A program made the position numbers and the translations under genes. From Candidatus Latescibacterota bacterium (GTDB lineage: Bacteria; Krumholzibacteriota; Krumholzibacteriia; G020349025), in NCBI GenBank assembly GCA_020349025.1, contig CP070763.1, positions 3,585,083-3,649,082 of the forward strand: 64,000 nucleotides of DNA, read 5' to 3'. Below the pieces are notes generated by a model. That model saw nothing but the letters and a program-made list of their open reading frames with translations. It searched no databases and was not told the origin of the DNA. This document shows, in pieces, positions 1 through 13,300 of this stretch (the stretch's first letter is position 1; every line of letters starts with the position of its first letter).

Positions 1-1687
1 GCTCGGCCATCGGCAGCCGCAACCCGTGTCGTTGTGCGGCATGCAACGCCTCGGAGTATCCGGCGTCGGCATGTCGTGCAATTCCCATGCCCGGGTCACA
101 AGTCAGAACTCTGCGCAACCTTGCGGTCGCTTCGGGAGTCCCGTCGGCAACGATCACCATTCCGGCGTGGATCGACAAGCCCATGCCGACACCGCCGCCG
201 TGATGGATCGACACCCACGTCGCGCCGCTGACGGCGTTCAGAAGCGCGTTCAACAACGGCCAGTCGGCGACGGCATCGCTGCCGTCGCGCATCCCCTCGG
301 TTTCGCGATAGGGGCTCGCAACCGATCCAGAATCGAGGTGGTCGCGACCGATGACGATCGGTGCGCGCAGCTCCCCGCGCGCGACCAGCTCGTTGAGAGC
401 CACACCAAAACGCTCGCGCTGACCGTAGCCGAGCCAACAGATACGCGAAGGAAGCCCCTGGAACGTCACCTGCTCGCGCGCCATCCGGATCCAGCGGCAG
501 AGTGATTCGTCCTCTGCGAAGAGCTCGAGCACAAGCTCATCGGTACGCGCGATGTCCGCTTCCTCGCCGGACAGCGCCACCCAGCGGAACGGGCCGCGGC
601 CCTCGCAGAAGAGGGGCCGCACGTACGCCGGAACGAAGCCGGGGTAGTCGAATGCCTCGCCGACGCCGGCGCGAAGCGCTTGTCCACGCAGGTTGTTGCC
701 GTAGTCGAAGACGACGCTGCCGTGCTTCTGGAAATCCAGCATGGCGCGACAGTGCCGAGCCATCGACTGCAGGCTGCGCTCGATGTAGGCGCTCGCGTCG
801 CTCTGGCGCAGCGAGCGCGCTGCTTCCAGATCGAGCCCCTGAGGCACGTAGCCGTTGAGCTCGTCGTGCGCCGAAGTCTGGTCGGTGACGACGTCGGGAT
901 GAAAGCCGCGTCGAACGAGCTCGGGAAGAACGTCGGCACAGTTTCCCACCAAGCCGATCGAAAGCGGCGCGCGCCGGCGTCGCGCCTCCTCGGCACGCTC
1001 GACCGCGGCGTCGACCGACGTCTCCATCACCTCGCAATAGCGCATCTGCACGCGGCGACGCACGCGCTCCGGGTCCACCTCGACCGCAATACACACGCCA
1101 CCGTTCATGGTCACGGCCAGGGGCTGCGCGCCACCCATGCCACCCAGTCCGCCGGTGAGGACGATCCGCCCCGCCAGGCTGCCGCCGAAGTCCTGGCGTC
1201 CGCAAGCTGCAAGCGTTTCGTACGTGCCCTGCAGAATCCCCTGCGTGCCGATGTAGATCCAGCTCCCCGCCGTCATCTGCCCGTACATGAGCAGACCCTT
1301 GCGATCGAGCTCGTGGAAATGCTGCCAGGTCGCCCACTGCGGCACCAGGTTCGAGTTGGCCAGCAGCACGCGCGGCGCATCCGCATGCGTGCTGAAGACG
1401 GCCACCGGCTTCCCCGACTGGACGAGCAGCGTCTCATCGGCCTCGAGCGTCGAAAGCGACTGCAGGATTGCACGCGCGGCCTCCCAGTTGCGCGCCGCTT
1501 TGCCGATGCCGCCGTAGACGACGAGATCTTCCGGCTTCTCCGCCACCTCGGGGTCGAGGTTGTTGCAGAACATGCGCAACGCCGCCTCCTGCGGCCACCC
1601 TTTGCAGGAAAGCGTCGTCCCGCGTGGCGCCCGCAAGCGGCGTGAAGAAATACCCGCTTCGATGTCGAACACCTGGGTTCGGCTCAT
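1..1687 (-). CDS. hutU: Urocanate hydratase (urocanase), 3' end cut by window edge
   Basis: Converts urocanate to imidazolonepropionate, the second step of histidine breakdown, in the cytoplasm, using tightly bound NAD+ as an electrophile. The frame is open from an ATG at 1687 to the left edge (562 codons), close to the full family length of about 557 residues, so only the last few residues and the stop are missing. Family motifs read directly include [14 protein letters not shown] near the start, [11 protein letters not shown], the glycine-rich NAD loop [11 protein letters not shown] and the [12 protein letters not shown] segment. A GGGAGG sequence sits just upstream of the ATG. It lies 22 nt downstream of hutH on the same strand, so the two consecutive steps are probably co-transcribed. 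hutI and later genes would lie outside the window. Confidence 0.95.
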   Translation of the reverse strand, partial: MSRTQVFDIEAGISSRRLRAPRGTTLSCKGWPQEAALRMFCNNLDPEVAEKPEDLVVYGGIGKAARNWEAARAILQSLSTLEADETLLVQSGKPVAVFSTHADAPRVLLANSNLVPQWATWQHFHELDRKGLLMYGQMTAGSWIYIGTQGILQGTYETLAACGRQDFGGSLAGRIVLTGGLGGMGGAQPLAVTMNGGVCIAVEVDPERVRRRVQMRYCEVMETSVDAAVERAEEARRRRAPLSIGLVGNCADVLPELVRRGFHPDVVTDQTSAHDELNGYVPQGLDLEAARSLRQSDASAYIERSLQSMARHCRAMLDFQKHGSVVFDYGNNLRGQALRAGVGEAFDYPGFVPAYVRPLFCEGRGPFRWVALSGEEADIARTDELVLELFAEDESLCRWIRMAREQVTFQGLPSRICWLGYGQRERFGVALNELVARGELRAPIVIGRDHLDSGSVASPYRETEGMRDGSDAVADWPLLNALLNAVSGATWVSIHHGGGVGMGLSIHAGMVIVADGTPEATARLRRVLTCDPGMGIARHADAGYSEALHAAQRHGLRLPMAE

Positions 1688-1709
1688 GGCACACCTCCCA
1701 TTGGACGCG

Positions 1710-3254
1710 TCAAATCGCAGTCTGCAACGCTCCGCCGCACGCCGACTCCACGGCAGCGACCACCTCGCGCAACGTCGTTTCCTGTGCGAGCGTCTCGATG
1801 TCCGCCGCCAACACGCGATCTTCCTGCAGGCGCGGGACGTGCCAGCGCACCGCATCGAGCCCCGCTCTCGTTCCGCGCCCGCACGCGAGCGGAGCATGAA
1901 ACTCGAGTGCCTGGGATGCCGCCAACAACTCGGCACCCACCACCCCGCGCACGTTGCGCAGGACGCGCGGCAGGCGTGCTGCGGCAACGCTTCCCATACT
2001 GTTGTGATCCTCGGTCCCGCCTCCGGTCACGACGTTGTCGAGGGTGGCAGCGTGCCCCAGGGTTCGGTTCTCCGACACCAACGCAGCAGCCAGATACTGC
2101 GACATCATCAGACCCGACTGCACGCCCGGGTTGTCGACGAGGCAGCGTGGCAGCGCCTCGACGTCGTTGTCGTAGAGAAGGTGGAAGAGCCTGCGCTCGG
2201 CGACGCTGCCGATCTCAGCCAGCGCCACGCCGAGATGATCCAGCGCCATGGCCACGGGCTGGCCATGGAAGTTGCCGCCGGAGACCACGCGACCATCTTC
2301 CGGAAACACGAGCGGGTTGTCGGTGACCGCATCCGCCTCGACCTGCAAAACACCCTCGACGTAGCGCAGCGCATCCTGTGAGGCGCCGAGAATCTGCGGC
2401 ATGCAACGCATCGAGTATGCATCCTGCACACGCTGGCAGCCTGCGTGGCTCGCCACAATCTGGCTGCCTTCGAGGAGACGCGCGAGGTTGGCGGCGACGG
2501 CGCGCTGACCCGGATGCCCGCGCAGGGCGTGCAGCCCCGCGTCGAAAGCGGTCACGCTGCCGAGCATCGCCTCCAGCGACATGGCGCCTGAGACTTGCGA
2601 AGCGAGCAATACGACCTGCGCCTCGGCGCAGGCGAGGATGCCGAACGCGGTCATGTACTGCGTGCCGTTGATGAGCGCCAGACCCTCCTTCGGTCCCAAT
2701 CGATACGGCTCGAGGCCGGCACGCGCCAGCGCCCGGGCCGTGGGCATGCGCTCGCCGGCATGCAACACCTCTCCTTCACCGAGCAGCGCCAGACCGATGT
2801 GCGCGAGAGGCGCGAGGTCGCCGCTCGCGCCCACCGAGCCCTTCTCCGGCACGACGGGCGCAAGATCGTGATTCAGAAGCGCCAGAAGCGCCTCCACCAA
2901 GCCGACGCGGACGCCCGAGTAACCGCGTGTGAGAGAGTGGGCGCGCAACACCAGCATCGCGCGCACGACTGGAATCGGGATGGGATCGCCGTAGCCGACC
3001 GCATGGCTGCGGATGAGATTCACCTGCACCTTCTGGATGTCGGAGTCGGAGATGCGTCGACGCGCGAACGGACCAAAGCCGGTGGTGATCCCGTAGAGTG
3101 CTTCTCCACTCGCGACCGCCGCCTCCAAGGCGGCCGCGCCGCGCTGCAGCTGGTGGCGCGCCGTGTCCCCCAGCGTCACGCGCGCGCCGGCGGCCACGGC
3201 GCAGACGGCATCGATCTCGAGGTGGTGGCCATCGAGCGTGATGCGGTCGGGCAT
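1710..3254 (-). CDS. hutH: Histidine ammonia-lyase
   Basis: Deaminates L-histidine to urocanate and ammonia, the first step of histidine degradation. The protein is 514 residues from the chosen start, the usual family length. The Ala-Ser-Gly triad that cyclises into the MIO electrophile is at residues 143-145 in [12 protein letters not shown], essentially the position in the Pseudomonas enzyme. The YGITTGFG loop near residue 54 and the later GGNFHGQP segment are also typical. The longest frame starts 18 codons earlier, but ATG 3254 is preceded by GGGAGGAAGA and begins the expected [10 protein letters not shown]-terminus, so it is preferred. It sits 50 nt downstream of the sirtuin gene and 22 nt upstream of hutU. 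Confidence 0.96.
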   Translation of the reverse strand: MPDRITLDGHHLEIDAVCAVAAGARVTLGDTARHQLQRGAAALEAAVASGEALYGITTGFGPFARRRISDSDIQKVQVNLIRSHAVGYGDPIPIPVVRAMLVLRAHSLTRGYSGVRVGLVEALLALLNHDLAPVVPEKGSVGASGDLAPLAHIGLALLGEGEVLHAGERMPTARALARAGLEPYRLGPKEGLALINGTQYMTAFGILACAEAQVVLLASQVSGAMSLEAMLGSVTAFDAGLHALRGHPGQRAVAANLARLLEGSQIVASHAGCQRVQDAYSMRCMPQILGASQDALRYVEGVLQVEADAVTDNPLVFPEDGRVVSGGNFHGQPVAMALDHLGVALAEIGSVAERRLFHLLYDNDVEALPRCLVDNPGVQSGLMMSQYLAAALVSENRTLGHAATLDNVVTGGGTEDHNSMGSVAAARLPRVLRNVRGVVGAELLAASQALEFHAPLACGRGTRAGLDAVRWHVPRLQEDRVLAADIETLAQETTLREVVAAVESACGGALQTAI

Positions 3255-3304
3255 TCTTCCTCCCGGGCTTGTGTTTGCATCGTGCGCCGACGCCGTGGGC
3301 GGCG

Positions 3305-4150
3305 TCAACTGCGCCGACGCTGCCGATCCGCGTCGGCGCTGGCGCGAAACGCCCGCACCAGCTCGGGAAGCACCCGCGCTGCCGGACCCGCGACGTGCAC
3401 GCCTGCAGCCTGCGCCAGGCGCGAGAAGGGGTTCGTTTCCGGATTGACGTCGATGATCGCGACGCCGCGGTTCGCCGCGATCATTCCCATCTGCATGGGA
3501 AGAGTGGTGGCACCCGACGTGCCCACCACGATGAGCAGCGCTGCGTCACTCACCGCGCCGATCGAGCTTTCGTAGCGGTAGCGAGGCTCGTCGTAGGTCT
3601 CGTCGAACCACAACACGTGCGGACGCAACCAACTGCCGCAGTGCCGACAGTGCAGCGCTTCACGCTCGCGTGGTCCGAGCGTGCAACCGCGCGCCCAGGC
3701 GCCGTGCAGCGGCATCGGCACGAGCTCGTTCACACACTCCGCAGCGCAGCGTGCAAAGTCGAGGTTGCCATGGATGGAATACGTGCGCTCGGCGCTGTTC
3801 CCGGCCCGAAGGTGCAGTCCATCCACGTTCTGTGTGACCAGACGGAAACGATCCTGCAGCAGCGTTTCCAGGTCGACCAGCGCCCGATGACCTGCGTTCG
3901 GCTGCGCCTGCTGGCAGATGCTGCGGCGGTAGAGGTACCAGCTCCACACTGCGTCCGGCTGACGCTCGAAGAAGCCCCAGGTGGCAATCTCCTGGGGCTG
4001 ATACTCACGCGATCCGATCGTCCAAAGGCCCTCGGGACCGCGAAAGGTCGGGATGCCGCTCTCCGCCGAGATCCCGGCGCCGGTGAGAACGACCACGCGC
4101 GCGCCCCGCGCACGCTCCAGAATCGCCTGCAACTTCGATGCTGCCGTCAC
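3305..4150 (-). CDS. NAD-dependent protein deacylase (sirtuin, CobB/Sir2 family)
   Basis: Removes acyl groups from lysines, consuming NAD+ and releasing nicotinamide. The 281-residue product has the N-terminal GAGISAESGIPTFRG NAD-binding loop (about residues 24-38), the TQNVDGLH and HGN catalytic segment, a zinc-ribbon with C-x3-C (CAAEC) and C-x2-C (CRHC), then the GTSG motif and a VNPET-type adenosine-binding segment. All main Sir2 features are present. The reading frame allows a GTG start at 4177 inside the helicase gene, but a strong GGGGGGAGG lies 9 nt before the GTG at 4150, which I choose. The helicase stop is 5 nt upstream, so co-expression is likely. Class (deacetylase versus desuccinylase) cannot be set from sequence alone. 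Confidence 0.9.
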   Translation of the reverse strand: MTAASKLQAILERARGARVVVLTGAGISAESGIPTFRGPEGLWTIGSREYQPQEIATWGFFERQPDAVWSWYLYRRSICQQAQPNAGHRALVDLETLLQDRFRLVTQNVDGLHLRAGNSAERTYSIHGNLDFARCAAECVNELVPMPLHGAWARGCTLGPREREALHCRHCGSWLRPHVLWFDETYDEPRYRYESSIGAVSDAALLIVVGTSGATTLPMQMGMIAANRGVAIIDVNPETNPFSRLAQAAGVHVAGPAARVLPELVRAFRASADADRQRRRS

Positions 4151-4155
4151 TTGGA

Positions 4156-6480
4156 TCAACCTCCCCCCTGGAACCACTCGACGACGTGCTCGACGAGAGC
4201 GTCGGGGTCCTCGAATCTCTGCGCCGGGGCCGGGAGCGAGTCGACGAAGGAATCCCCGTACCCGTGCGTCTCGAGCCGTCCGTCGAGGAGCAGCACCGCA
4301 CCGCGATCGCGCCGTGAGCGGATGAGGCGCCCGAAACCCTGGCGAAAACGCAGCACCGCTTCCGGCAGGACGAAGTCATGGAACGGATCCTCGCCGTGGC
4401 TGCGCAACCGTTCGCAACGTGCCTCGACGATCGGCTCGTCGGGCACCACGAAGGGGAGCTTGGCGAGCACGAGGATCTCGAGCGCCTCGCCCGGGAAATC
4501 GACCCCCTCCCAGAAGCTGGTGGTCCCGAGAAGAATACCTGCTTGCGTGGAGCCCAAGCTTCGCGCCAGCTCGTCGCGCTCGCCGCTCACGCCCTGGGTC
4601 AGGAGCGGCGCACCGCTGCCGAGGCGTTCCTGCAACTCCTCGTGCAGCTGGCGCAGGGCCGCATGCGACGTGAGCAGGACGAGCGTGCGCCGCCGCGTGC
4701 GAGTGTGGAGCGTGGCCACGACCTCGGCAACCGCGGCCGTGAAGTCGGGATCGCGATAGTGGCCGAGGGCTGCAGTCCGAACCACGCTGCACTGCGTTGC
4801 GTAGTCGAAAGGCGACGGCACGTGCAGAACGGGCGTCGCGGCGTCGAGCCCGACGCCGCGACGGAAGTAGCTGGTGTCGCTGCCCGTGAACAGCGTCGCC
4901 GAGGTGTAGATCACCGAGCGCTCCGGTAGGTCGAGCTGACCCTGGATCTCGGGCGCGACCTCGAGCGGCGCGGCGGCAATCTCGAGCAACTGGCGCCCGG
5001 GTGCTCCGAAGTCGAGATAAAAGGCCCACTCCTCCTGGTCGCCGCGCGCCAGGAACTCGAGCGCGGTGTGGCTCTCGTGCTGCAGCGCGACCAGAAGCTC
5101 GGCGAGCTCGACGAGCTCACCCAGGTCGGGCCGCTCCGCGAGCGTGGAGCGACACGCGGCCAGCCACTCCGCGCCGCTGCGCGCGCTCTTTTCCATCTGC
5201 AGCTGCAGCGTGTCGTAGACATCGCGCACGCTGCCGAAGACCTCGTCGCCATCGCGGTAGCGTTGGCGCCGGCGCACACGCGGCGCCAGCGGCAGCTCCG
5301 CGTCGCAACGTTCGAGGAGCCGTCCCAGCTCCCGCCGCAGCACCGCCAGGTCGAGCGCAAAACGCTCGAAGCCACGGCGCAGATCGTCCGGCAGATCAGG
5401 CAGTCCACGCAGGTCGTGCTCGACCCGCCGCGAAGAAGCAACCAGGGCGTCGGCTTGCGCGCGCCCCAGCCGGATTCCGAGCGCCTCGGTTGCGACGCGC
5501 TCCAGGTTGTGCGCCTCGTCGACAACCAGGGCGTCGTACGCGCCGAGGACGTTGCCCTCGGCGCGACCGTCCGCGAGCAGGAGCGCGTGGTTCACCACCA
5601 CGACGTCGGCCGCGCGCGCTGCTTCGCGCGCGCGGTACACGGGACACTCGCAGCGACAGGAGCGGCCGACACACACCTCGCGTCGACTGCGCAGCGGGGC
5701 AATGAGCTGTGGATCGACGCCGGGTACCACCTCGTCCAGCACGCCGTCGGGACTGTGCAGCAACGCGAGCAGCACGCGACCCGCCTCGACGCTGCCGCCG
5801 CTTACGGCGACCGATTCCACCCACGTTTCCAGGGCGACACGACAGACGTAGTTGGTGCGCCCGAGGAGCTTGGCGTAGCGAAGCCCGCGCCGCGTGCCGT
5901 CGGCGCGTGGCGCCGTCTTCAGGCTGAAGCACTCCCACACCTCGGGGAGATCGTGCGCCACGAGCTGCTGCTGCAAGTTGCGCGTGTGCGTCGACACCAC
6001 CACGCGCACGTCGCGCAGGAGTGCGACGAGAACGGCGGGCAGAAGGTAAGCCAGCGACTTCCCCGTGCCGGTGCCCGCCTCGACGACGAGCCGCCGCGAG
6101 GTGAGCAGCGTGTCGAGCACCGCGTGCGCCATTTCCACCTGACCTTCGCGCACCTCGAAGGCCTGGCGCCACGCGGCGACCTCCGCGAAGCAGGTGTCGA
6201 GCGTTGCGTGCGGCTCACGTGCACGCAGGTCGCCGGCCGCCAGAACGCTCGCGCTCGCTGCCGCGGGCATGCTCGCACGCACCGGTGCAGCCAGCGCCTG
6301 CGTCATGGCTTCGGAGAGCGTGTGCGCGAGCCGCTGCCGCTCGCGCTCTGCGGACTTCGGCAGCACGTTCAGCGCCAGCTGCAGGAGCTCCAGGTGTTGC
6401 GGGTTGGCGCGCGCACGCGCGAGATCCACGTGCAGGCAGGCGTCGCTCTCGACGCGCGACGACGCTCCGCGTTCCGCCAT
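4156..6480 (-). CDS. DinG/XPD-like superfamily 2 ATP-dependent DNA helicase
   Basis: Predicted 5'-3' DNA helicase of the XPD/DinG group (774 residues). The Walker A motif GTGTGKSLAYLLPA follows an N-terminal extension of about 115 residues. An iron-sulfur domain is indicated by four cysteines, one in a YVCRVALETW segment and three in CVGRSCRCECPVY. The DEAH box is followed by NLERVA, and the C-terminal helicase domain has the GTTSFWEGVDFPGE and QGFGRLIRS motifs. The ATG at 6480 has AAGGGAA upstream and lies 27 nt after the ligA stop. In the E. coli family DinG unwinds R-loops and forked DNA; the role here is inferred. The N-terminal extension shows no exonuclease motif that I can recognise, so I avoid a firm gene symbol. 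Confidence 0.88.
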   Translation of the reverse strand: MAERGASSRVESDACLHVDLARARANPQHLELLQLALNVLPKSAERERQRLAHTLSEAMTQALAAPVRASMPAAASASVLAAGDLRAREPHATLDTCFAEVAAWRQAFEVREGQVEMAHAVLDTLLTSRRLVVEAGTGTGKSLAYLLPAVLVALLRDVRVVVSTHTRNLQQQLVAHDLPEVWECFSLKTAPRADGTRRGLRYAKLLGRTNYVCRVALETWVESVAVSGGSVEAGRVLLALLHSPDGVLDEVVPGVDPQLIAPLRSRREVCVGRSCRCECPVYRAREAARAADVVVVNHALLLADGRAEGNVLGAYDALVVDEAHNLERVATEALGIRLGRAQADALVASSRRVEHDLRGLPDLPDDLRRGFERFALDLAVLRRELGRLLERCDAELPLAPRVRRRQRYRDGDEVFGSVRDVYDTLQLQMEKSARSGAEWLAACRSTLAERPDLGELVELAELLVALQHESHTALEFLARGDQEEWAFYLDFGAPGRQLLEIAAAPLEVAPEIQGQLDLPERSVIYTSATLFTGSDTSYFRRGVGLDAATPVLHVPSPFDYATQCSVVRTAALGHYRDPDFTAAVAEVVATLHTRTRRRTLVLLTSHAALRQLHEELQERLGSGAPLLTQGVSGERDELARSLGSTQAGILLGTTSFWEGVDFPGEALEILVLAKLPFVVPDEPIVEARCERLRSHGEDPFHDFVLPEAVLRFRQGFGRLIRSRRDRGAVLLLDGRLETHGYGDSFVDSLPAPAQRFEDPDALVEHVVEWFQGGG

Positions 6481-6507
6481 GGTGGGTTCCCTTCGGGCGG
6501 GGCCCGC

Positions 6508-8579
<2,072 letters not shown>

Positions 8580-8588
8580 GTTCGCGGC

Positions 8589-10301
8589 TCAGAAGCGCTG
8601 CATCAGGGCCACGTGCAGCTTGGTGTCGGCGATGGAGCGCTCTTCGCCGATGCCGAAGGCGAGATCGAATGTGCCGGTGGCGACCTGGCCGCGCAGGCCG
8701 AAACCGTAGCCGAGATACGCCGCCTCGACGACGGCGCGCTCCTGCTTGCGCCGCAAGGCTCCGACATCGACGAAGCCGTACAGCTGGGCGCGGCGCGGGT
8801 CGCCGTAGCGATACTCGACGCCGCCGTACACCACCTGGTCGCCACGAAACTGATCCTCCCGGTAGCCGCGCAGCGTACGCGCTCCACCGAAGTAGAAGAG
8901 CTCACTCTCGGCGATCTGCGGCTCGTCGCTCATGATCACCCGCCAGGAGCCGCGCGCGGCGACGACGTGGCGCGGACGCAGCATCACGCCGCCGACGACG
9001 TTGCCGGTCCACAGCGTCTGGTCGATCCTCGAAGCATCGGTCTCCTCACCGACCACGAGCGCGTTCGCCTTGTGGGCGTACTCGGCGAAGACCTCGATGC
9101 GGCCGAAATGACGTCCGTCGCGCTCTTGCGCCAGGCTCTCGAACGCCAGCCCAATGCGGCCGCGGAAGCGCCGCGAGTTGCCCTGGACACCGACGTGGAA
9201 GACCGAGCGGTCGAACGCGGCACCCCCCTCGAGCGACCAGTTGCGCGCCAGGGGCACGACGAGAGCGCCCCCGACCGACTGGAAGGTGTAGGTGGAATCG
9301 CGCACCGTTTGCAGCAAGTTCAGCTTGAAGTCGAACGGCGAGCCGAAGAGAAAACGTTCGCGATAGGCCAGCGCCAGATTGCTCCCCGCCAGCGCGTCAC
9401 GCCTCCACGCCAGATCGAGGTCGCGTCCTGTCCCGTAGATGTTGCGCAACTGCAGATCGACGGCACCGCTGACGTACGGCTGGTCGGTGCGCGGATCACG
9501 CGCCACGCCGACGCTGCCGAAGACGGTGTTGCGGCGCTGCGCCTCCACCACGCGCAGGAGAACGCCGACGTTCTCTCCCCCACCGCCGACGCGATAGATC
9601 ACCGGTTCGTCGACGGCGGCGAACAGGCCGCTCCGACGCAGCAGCTGCGTCGACTCGCGGATATGTCTCACGTCGACGCGGCCGGCCTTGACGAGCCCCG
9701 CGGTGCGCTGCACGAGCTCGGTCCGACTGTGGCTGTTGCCCTCGACGCGGATCTCACGGATCACCGCCGATGGCCCCTCGGAGATGGCGATGCCGAGGAC
9801 CACGCCCTGCTCCCCCATCTCGAGGCGTTCGATGACGGCGGTGGCGTAGAGATGGCCGCGGCGCGCGTACTCTTCCACGAGGACGCGCAAGCGCTCCTCG
9901 ACGTCGGACGGCCGAAAAACCTGGCCGCGACGCAATGCCATGACGTTGCGCGCCTCCGCCTCGCGCAGCGTCTCGGTGCCGCGCACGAAAACGTGCGCGA
10001 TGCGTGTCGGCTCGCCCTCGTCGATCCGCACGCGCAGCACCCCATCGGCAGCCTGCTCCGGAAGCAGCGTCGCCTCCAGCAAGCCGTGCGCGTAATACAC
10101 TTCCCCCAGTCGCCGCAGCGCACGCTTGAGGCTGTCGGCCGTGACCGGCAGTTGCAGCGCGCGCCGCAGCTCCGACTCGTCGACGCTGCGGGCGCCGACG
10201 AACTCGGCGCGCGTGTAACGCCTGCTGCTGCCGGAGTCGGCGCGCGCCGCCCACGGCAGCCAGAGCGACTGTGCAATCAGCAGGAGCCCAAGGACTCGCA
10301 T
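8589..10301 (-). CDS. Omp85/TamA-like outer-membrane protein with POTRA repeats
   Basis: A 570-residue exported protein of the Omp85 superfamily. After a signal peptide (MRVLGLLLIAQSLWLPWAARA) come POTRA-like repeats to about residue 250, with typical turns such as GEPTRIAHVFVRGTETL and EIRVEGNSHS. A C-terminal 16-strand-type barrel follows, carrying the conserved GGARTLRGYREDQFRG segment (the VRGF/Y-like lid-lock loop) and a terminal phenylalanine. The domain order and length fit TamA or two-partner-type translocators better than BamA. The longest frame begins with a GTG at 10322 inside the preceding gene; ATG 10301 starts directly at the signal peptide and is preferred. It lies 7 nt after the SprA-like gene, suggesting that it serves or assembles that large protein. 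Confidence 0.88.
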   Translation of the reverse strand: MRVLGLLLIAQSLWLPWAARADSGSSRRYTRAEFVGARSVDESELRRALQLPVTADSLKRALRRLGEVYYAHGLLEATLLPEQAADGVLRVRIDEGEPTRIAHVFVRGTETLREAEARNVMALRRGQVFRPSDVEERLRVLVEEYARRGHLYATAVIERLEMGEQGVVLGIAISEGPSAVIREIRVEGNSHSRTELVQRTAGLVKAGRVDVRHIRESTQLLRRSGLFAAVDEPVIYRVGGGGENVGVLLRVVEAQRRNTVFGSVGVARDPRTDQPYVSGAVDLQLRNIYGTGRDLDLAWRRDALAGSNLALAYRERFLFGSPFDFKLNLLQTVRDSTYTFQSVGGALVVPLARNWSLEGGAAFDRSVFHVGVQGNSRRFRGRIGLAFESLAQERDGRHFGRIEVFAEYAHKANALVVGEETDASRIDQTLWTGNVVGGVMLRPRHVVAARGSWRVIMSDEPQIAESELFYFGGARTLRGYREDQFRGDQVVYGGVEYRYGDPRRAQLYGFVDVGALRRKQERAVVEAAYLGYGFGLRGQVATGTFDLAFGIGEERSIADTKLHVALMQRF

Positions 10302-10308
10302 GCCCCGA

Positions 10309-13300
10309 TCAGAAAATCGCACGCGTCTCCGCCTTCACGTCGTAGGTGGAGCGGCCGTCCGTATTGCGGATGCCGGAATAGGTCAGGTTCAGATTCAAGT
10401 GTCGCCCGAGGCGATAGCTTCCGGTGAGCGTCGCCGTGGTCTTGGTGCCGGGTGGATCGAAGAGGAAGGGGGGCAACGCCCCCTCCGGCCTGAACTCGAG
10501 AATCCGCGTGGCCGAGAGACTCGCGAACAGGCGCACGTTGCGCACCGGTGCGAGCACCACACCCGGCGTGAACTCCACCAGCTGCTGACTCGTTGTCGAG
10601 AGCGCGTCGCGCTGGTGCGTGGCACGCACCTCCGCCGTCAAGCGCTCGTTCGCAGACAGGCGGTAGCCGACGCGCGCGAGCGCGCTGAGCAGTCGGATGC
10701 TGAAGGAGTCGGAGGACTCGCGCCCTGGCACCACCGCGCTCAGAGCCCCGCGGCGGTCGCGGTGACCGAACTCGCTCTCGCCGCCCCAGCCCCAGGGGCT
10801 GCGGCTCGTGCGCTGGTACTGCAAGCGCGCCAACGCACGGCGCGAATCGACGCGCGTGTCGCCGAAGCGACCATCGATGTCGTCCTCCCAGCTGAGAAAG
10901 AGCCGCACGGAGTTGTCACGCGAGGCGTTGAGGAACGACCACTCCTGGCGCGCGCGAAAGCTGCCGAACAGAGTCTGATCGCCCTGGAACGCCGCCGGAT
11001 GCAGGAAGTAGAGCCGCCGGTCGTCGAGCCGCGTCTGCTCCTGCACCGACAGCACTTGCACGACCGAGATGTTGCGTCGGACCCATGAACGCGTGCTGTC
11101 GACGCCTCCGACACCGTTCGCGCCCAGCTCGAGCCGCCATGATGCCGACAGCTGCGTCACGCTCTCGACGTCGCCGAGAAAACGGTACACCTTGTCGTAC
11201 TCCCCCTGGTTCTTGCCGACGGGACGACCTTCGGCGTCGTAATCGCCGAAACCGTCGGGCGAGCGCACCAGGACCTGTTCGAGCTTGCGCACGTCCTGGT
11301 CGGAAACCTCGTAGCGCAGCTCGGTGCGCCAGTTGCTCTGCGGAGGACGCAGGCTCAAGACGCCACGCGCCAGATCGGCCTGTGTCGCTGCGGCCGGGCT
11401 GGCGTCGTCGAGTGGCTCGTTGCTGCGTCGCGACCAGGCGATCTCGGTGTTCAACGCGCGCGTGGGGCGACCGACGACGCTGACACCCCAGGTCTGGTTG
11501 CGACGCTCCGGGACCCACTCCACCCTTCCCGCCTGCTGCTCCACCCCGGTTCGGCGCGCGTCGGTGTCGCGCACGCCGTACTCGAGCGTCGCTCGCAGAC
11601 GCTGATCGCCGACACCCAGGAGCGCCTTGCCGTCGACATAGCGGTAGCTGGGACGCACGAAGGAATCGGCCGCTGCGCGCACGAACTCGTCACGCTCAAC
11701 GCGCACCTCCGGATGCAGCAGGCCGATCCGGTAGCGCGCTCCGCCACGTGCAAAGCGCCGGGTGCGCGCCCCGTCCGGGCCCAGCCGAGGCCGACGTGTA
11801 TCGAGCATCTGCCAGCGCACGTCGACACCGCGCTCGCGTGAACGCCCCAGCTGCACGTCCAGCTGCGCCCGATCGGTGGCGAGGTCGAGGCCGCGATCGA
11901 GCCGCCCGACGTTGGCCGCGGCGCGCATCCAGGGTGTCGCACCCAGACCGAAGCGCAGCGTCGTTTCCGCCAGGCGCTCCAGGCCGCGCAGCGTGTCCTG
12001 CTCGGCGTTCCACTCCTTGTAGTAGAAGCCGGGTCGCGTGCGTCCGAGCGCCTGGAAACGCGACGACAGCTGCGAAACGTGCACGTCGAATCCGAGGCGC
12101 GCGAAGCCCAGCCCGACGTCGCCGGCGTCGAAACGCAGATCGACGGCCTCACCCGTGTTGCGGGCGTCGTCGGCGGCGGAGAAGAGGTTGGCGTCGAAGT
12201 TGGAGAACGACGCCTCTCCCACCAGCTTCGATCCCTTCCAGGGCGAGCCCTCGACGAAAGCGGTGAACAGCTGGGTGCGATTCGGTGGCTGCAGAAGTCG
12301 ACCGATGTCGAAACTGCCGAGGCCGTCGCCGCGGTATTCGAAGAAGCGGCGACCGGTGATCGGGTCGAGCTTGTCCTCGTAGCGTCCGAGTCCGTCGCCC
12401 GCCTCGTAGAACTCGACATCCAGGTCACCCGCGTCCGGGTCGTAGACGACGATGGTGGAGTCGACCGCGTCGTAGCGATAGGTGCCGTTGCCGACGCCGA
12501 CCACCTCGACTCCGGGTCCGACGGCGGGTTGGTCACCCGACTGCGAAAGCAGCGCGATCTCTTCCGGCGTCAGCTCACCGTCCAACGGATGGTCGCGATC
12601 GTCCCCCTCGTGCAGAAAGAGACCGTTCAGGCGCCAGCTGCCACGTTGCATCCCCATGCGAGCACCACGCGTCTGGCGCCGGTAGCGCTCGGTGCTCACC
12701 TGGAAGTCGACGGCGATCTCGCTGTCGGCGGTGATGCGACGCCGGCTCGTGAAACGCAGCTCGCCGCGCACGTAGTCGATGACGTAGTCCTGCCTCTCGC
12801 CGCGGCGCAGGAGCTCGCCATCCAGGAGCACGCGCTCGCTGCCGGGGAGAATGGTGGAGAAGTCGAGGCGTCGCGCCGAGAGCAGCTCGTACGGTCCCTG
12901 CTTTCCTTCACTCCCGCGGAAGGTCGCGGTACGCAGCTCACCGCGCGCCAGGCCCGCCGCCACCGCCAGCTCGCCGCTCCCGAGCTGCAAGCGCGCCTCG
13001 CCGCCGCGCAGCTGGCGCTCGAAGCGCGTGAACTCCCCGTACGGCCGTGCCAGCGTGAAGTCACCGACGACGCCGCCGATGACCGGGCCCTGCATCTCGA
13101 TGAAGACGCGGTCGAGATCGCCCAGCTCCTCGGTGTTCCCCTCGGGCACGACCGGTAGGTTGTCGTCCGAGAGCACCGCGTTGACGCTCAGATCGTCGCC
13201 CAGACTGCCGGCGATCTGCACGCGCAGCGACTGCTCGAGTGACGCCTCGCGGTTGCGCCCGAAGGAGACTCCGATCGTCTTCGAGCCCACGAGCTGAAGC